Of a stretch of DNA of 64,000 nucleotides, positions 60,091 to 64,000 are shown piece after piece. The notes under the pieces were generated by a model. That model saw only the letters and a list, made by a program, of their open reading frames with translations, did no database searches and was not told where the DNA came from. This DNA comes from Portunus trituberculatus. Its lineage: Eukaryota > Arthropoda > Malacostraca > Decapoda > Portunidae. Made by a program: the position numbers and the translations under genes. Positions within the stretch are counted from its first letter, which is position 1. Each line of letters starts with the position of its first letter. Where the stretch lies: assembly GCF_017591435.1 (NCBI RefSeq), contig NC_059292.1:28158543-28222542 (forward strand), read 5' to 3'.

Positions 60091-63000
60091 ATGGGAAAGA
60101 AGAAGGGAAATAAATCCGAGACGTGAGTACGGCATGATGGGGTGGGGGTGGGGCCAGTTGGGGCCATGGTGGGTCAGGTCCACACCAGGCCGGCCTGCTG
60201 GCCCCACAGTCAGGCTACTTGCTTGGACCTGCCTCATTATTTTGATTCTAATCATATATATATATTGTTTTAGAATGGCGTGTTTGTCGCTGTGAAGGTA
60301 GGCAGTGCGTCGCTGGCGGTGCCTGGTGGTGGGAGGAACGGGCACGCTGCCCCCTGCCCCAGGACACTCATTTCTCAGTTTATAATTCTCCATTTGGTGT
60401 ATTTCCTTGTGCCTTGGGTCTGTGTATTGGAAGGCAGGGTGGAGGATGCGGCAAACAGGGTGTATGTGGCCAGCTGGTCCACCTCTCTCACCACTTTCTA
60501 TTTGACACATTTAGCAATGGTGTGGACACACTTCACACTGAGGCTGCTCATCACACTCAGGGAAATAGGCACAGTCAACATGAGCTTCAAAGTGGTGTAC
60601 ACACTAGTGGGAGGGAAGTGTGGTGTGGTAGCAGCTTGCCTGTGGTGGTCACCATGTGGAGGTATAGGGAGGGGTTGTTGTCACAATACGGAAATTATTA
60701 AGTGAAGGTGGGTGGATCTATGGAGCTGCATCCATCACTCACAGTTCATGCTCTGTTTCTATGGTAATTAGTATTATGTTCTTCATTGTAAAATACCTCA
60801 TTATTGCTTCATATATTAATTAGTATTGTGTACTTCATTATAAAGTACCTCATTATTGCGGCATATATTATTTTATCAATCTAATGTCATAACTCAGTTT
60901 GCACTAGTAATAATGTACGTGCATACCTGGGCACTAAATCGTTCATCATTAATCAATGATATTAACATTTCCTTTAATTATTTAACTCTTTAAGTTAAAT
61001 TTGGAAATACTTTTTGGACTCATTAACTTCCATTACATTTCACTTCTGTTAACTCAATTCCACTAACCAAAGAACTCAAAAACTAGTAAACGTTTCAAAG
61101 TTTCTATTATTTTCAAATTTTGAATCCAGATGTAGTGTGTTAGCATATTTGATGTATGCGTCATTCTCTCAACCCTGATATAATGCCATTTATTATCATG
61201 AACAACTTTTGAATCTAACTTGAAGTTGTGAGTTCAAAATTATATTTTATGTATTCAATATTTAAGCCATTATTTTCTATTAATAGATTGTTTGTTTCAG
61301 AAATGGAGAGCTGGATGACTTGATACAAGATATTGAAAATGTCACTCCAAAGGAAGCTGGCAAGAAAGGCAAGAAGGTGAAGAAGAAGGGTGGAGATTGG
61401 GAAGATGATGTGCTGAAGGACCTGGAGGACATGACTCTGGAGGAAGGGGGAGGAGCAAGGCCAGAGGAACCAGAAGAGGCCCCTCCAGAGAAGAAAAAGA
61501 AGGAAAAGGTAGATTCTGTTGTATTTATTTATCTTATTTAGTCTACCTTTCTTTTATGTTGAAATTTATTGTCTTGTAAGAATTGTATTGTTATTGCAGA
61601 TGACAGGAAATATTAACTGTTTGATGTCTGGGATGCATCACATTATGCAAGTATTCCATGCAAATGTTTAGTTTTGAGAGAGCTAAATGAGCATTGGGCA
61701 TGAATCATCACTAACATCAGAATGTTTTATTGCAGCTGTGGTAACTAGTTAGTGCAAGGAAAAATTTAGGAACCGATGTTCATTCCGGATGATTTTATGA
61801 TGATAGCTAGATATTTTCTTTTAGTCTTTGTTTATTATTATGGAAATGAGTATGTCTTGCCAGAACAGCTGTCCCCTAGCTGTTCCTGGGTGGGCTGTGT
61901 TTACAAGACACAAACATGAGTGAGTGTATTATTACTGCAACTGAGAATTAGTGGAGTCTTCAGAATTGGACAGTAGGAAGTGTGAAAAGACTGTAATTAT
62001 CTGTACTCACACTGTTGTCTTTGTGATGGCTCAGAAATCAAAGGCAGCAGCAAAGAAGGAGTCTGATGATGAGGAGGAGATGATCAGGCCCACCATGGGA
62101 GGAGGCTTTGCTGCGCTGATGGATGACAATGATGACCTTGGCGACGATGATGAGGTGGAGGTGGAGCCGTCAGAGAGTAAGACAAAGAAGGACTCCAAGA
62201 AGAAAAAGAAGGAGGAGGCTGCAGAGCCAGTCAAGGCAGCTCCTGAAGATGACAAGGGAAAGAAGGGCAAAAAGAAGAAAGGAAAGAAGAAAGATGATGA
62301 TGAAGAGGACCTTGATAAAATTCTAGCTGAACTAGAGTCTGAGTATAAGGGAGAGAAGCCAAAGGAGGAGATAAAGGAGACCAAAATGGAAGATGCTCCA
62401 GTGCCAGAACCAGTGGAAGAAGACAGTGGGAAAAAGAAGAAGAAGAAGAGAAAGGATCAGCCTGAGGAGCCATCTGCAGAAGTCTCTACTCCACCAGCAG
62501 ACGAGGCAACAGAGGTACGTCTTTTGACTTTTTGTTCCTCTACTAGAAAACCTCTTACTTTGTAAATGTGTGTTGAATTACTTTGGAAGTGGAGACGAAT
62601 GGTAGCACACAGTGAAGGCCAGTGGAACAGTGGATTGTGGATTGTGGACTGTGGCAGTGATAGGATTTGTGAATGACTGCTAATGTGGCTGAAGGTGATT
62701 GATCTTGCATTATGCCTTTTTGAGTGTGTCGCAATATACATAGTGTATATCAGTTGTTTGTTTTTTAGGAGGCAGCTGATGATGAAAAGAAGGATGATGC
62801 AAAAGCAAAGAAAAAAAAGAAGAAGAAGGAAACACCAGAGGCTACACCAAAGGTAAGAAAAACGGTGATTTGTTGTCAGTTGTAGCCTTCCTTGAGGGTT
62901 GTTTTGTTACAGAAGGTTCAAGTTTACATATGCACAACATCAGTTTATTGTGAGAGTGTTCTTTTGAGGTTCTGAAGGTTACTATTTTATCTGTGTTTTT

Positions 63001-63938
63001 ACATTGGTTCAACTTTCATCCCTGCCATTTTCAGCCTCTCTTGCTCTCGAGTCATTCCTCTTGCATGAAACACTGTTTTACTCTGTCCTGTGTGATTTGT
63101 CTTTCCTTTACTGTTGTGATCCACAGTCCATATGTTACTGCATTATATTGAGTCCCATCGAGACAATGTATCTGTGTATCAGATCTAGATGCATACACTT
63201 TGCCTTGTCAGGCTGGACCATCAGAGGCCAAGGAAGGCACAGCTACCCCTCAGGAAGATGGTGAGGCTGAAGCTGAAGGTAAGTGAATTAGTGCATTTGG
63301 TGTTTTCTTTTTTTTTTTTAGTTGTTGTTTACCATGTTTGAATATAGTTAAAAGGTGAGTGGATTGTAAAGGTATATGCATTAATTGTTGCCCACAAGTT
63401 GCTTATACAAGGGTGCCTCACCCTACAACATTAATTAGTTGCAGAGATCATGACTTAGGTAAAAAAAAAAAAAAAAACTGAACTACAATAAATGGTTAAT
63501 AAGAGTGCCAGTTGCCCTTCTTTGTTGAGTAGACATGATGTATTGAACTATATAGGCTTCACCACAGCCTGCATGTAATAACTGTTCTGTTTGTAGCCAT
63601 GGACAAAGAAAAGTCTTGTTATTAAGGTCCGTATTTTGAAATGTTTCTGCTTCTTATCTTTCGAGGAAATGATCATAGGTTTTCAGTTGTTTAGTATCAC
63701 AGACTTCCATAATGTAGGTCCAGCGAACTTTATCATTCCTGCAGGGGAAGGCGCCAGTAAAAAGAAGAAGAAAAAAAAGAAGGGAGAAAAAGATGAAGAG
63801 GAGGATCCCAAGGCTAAGAAAGGCAAGCCCAACAAGAAGATGTTAGCAGCCATGAAGGAAATGTTGGCCAAGCAGAAGGAGCAAGAAGAGAAACTCAGAG
63901 CTGAGGAAGAGGAACGCCAGAGGAAGGAGGAGGAGAGG
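60091..63938 (+). CDS. eIF5B: Eukaryotic translation initiation factor 5B, 5' exons (partial)
   Basis: Six coding exons join without breaking frame: 60091-60122, 61301-61508, 62035-62514, 62769-62852, 63212-63278 and 63745-63938. All have GT..AG introns (donors GTGAGT, GTAGAT, GTACGT, GTAAGA, GTAAGT, GTGAGG). Together they give 355 codons, and the gene continues past the window. The start MGKKKGNKSE matches the conserved eIF5B N-terminus. The rest is the typical long Lys/Glu/Asp-rich, disordered N-terminal region (DDDEEDLDKILAELESEYKG; KKMLAAMKEMLAKQKEQEEK; a final charged coiled coil). The GTPase and later domains must lie further right. eIF5B is the cytosolic GTPase that helps join the 60S subunit to the 48S initiation complex, with eIF1A as partner. 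The ATG at 60091 was chosen because the encoded peptide is conserved. Exon phases are 2, 0, 0, 0, 1, 0. A stop after exon 2 in unspliced sequence supports the splice call. Confidence 0.93.
60123..61300 (+). other. eIF5B: eIF5B intron 1
   Basis: This intron of about 1.2 kb starts GTGAGT and ends TTTGTTTCAG. It is GC-richer on the left and AT-rich on the right; the ORFs within it are not supported. Confidence 0.85.
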
Positions 63939-64000
63939 GTGAGGCCTGTTGACAGTTTGGTTTTCATTAAAATTCATTCACATATTTATTTCTTTATTTT
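63939..64000 (+). other. eIF5B: Start of eIF5B intron 6
   Basis: The sequence GTGAGGCCTG after codon AGG is a donor; the AT-rich remainder runs to the window edge. Confidence 0.75.

Noticed and set aside
62031..62741. Minus-strand Ser/Phe-rich ORFs opposite eIF5B
   Set aside because: They are shadows of the Lys/Glu/Asp-rich eIF5B exons, which join in phase.

Overview
This window looks like nuclear DNA of an arthropod, most likely a decapod crustacean. The reasons are spliced host exons, a Rebers-Riddiford-type cuticle protein exon, an interstitial block of the arthropod telomere repeat TTAGG, very long dinucleotide microsatellites, tRNA-derived SINEs and a crowd of TA-targeting DNA transposons. 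No bacterial-style operon, rRNA gene or CRISPR array is visible. The species is an inference from these features.

Host genes are sparse. The clearest is the 5' part of eIF5B on the plus strand (60091-63938, six coding exons, all junctions in phase, continuing past the window). On the minus strand, 11335-13153 holds two exons of a cuticle-type protein whose chitin-binding-like end runs into a Thr/Ser-rich, mucin-like tail of about 500 residues. A 516-nt phase-0 exon at 28748-29263 (minus) encodes an Arg-rich segment and could belong to the same gene. Two weaker plus-strand candidates are a terminal exon at 10252-10404 and an exon pair at 43915-44024 and 44105-44320.

The rest is mostly mobile DNA. 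Region 1-10026 is a same-strand train of retroelements (LINE copy, LINE copy, second LINE family, SINE) joined through CA microsatellites, with a hairpin Penelope-like insertion in the second copy. Region 13403-28601 is a train of pogo/Tigger-like and Tc1-like elements separated by (TA)n tracts, including a nest in which element F contains E and C, and C contains D, plus a Harbinger-like element and a SINE. D carries the best preserved transposase here. Region 29.5-35.1 kb has a 28-bp minisatellite, two more Tigger-like elements, a palindromic compound microsatellite and LINE fragments. Region 35138-42797 is a Jockey-like LINE split by a Ty3/Gypsy LTR retrotransposon (35299-40916, minus strand) with a clean 5-bp target duplication. 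Region 46156-50049 is a Tc1/mariner-group element with D-to-E spacing near 82, itself split by a hAT element with an 8-bp target duplication.

Region 50-57 kb is dominated by microsatellites with one SINE and a roughly 130-bp tandem repeat. Region 58.07-59.05 kb is a 40-bp minisatellite. It is followed by a 236-bp palindrome holding TTAGG/CCTAA arrays and a TTAA-flanked fold-back element, and then eIF5B begins.

Almost every transposon-encoded protein here is broken by stops, frameshifts or deletions, so this is a graveyard rather than an active locus. The most unusual signals are structural: serial insertion into TA and CA tracts, long palindromes, a tandem triplication of a transposon/host junction, and the telomere-repeat palindrome. 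All calls come from reading the sequence and from knowledge of the families; no database search or alignment was run.
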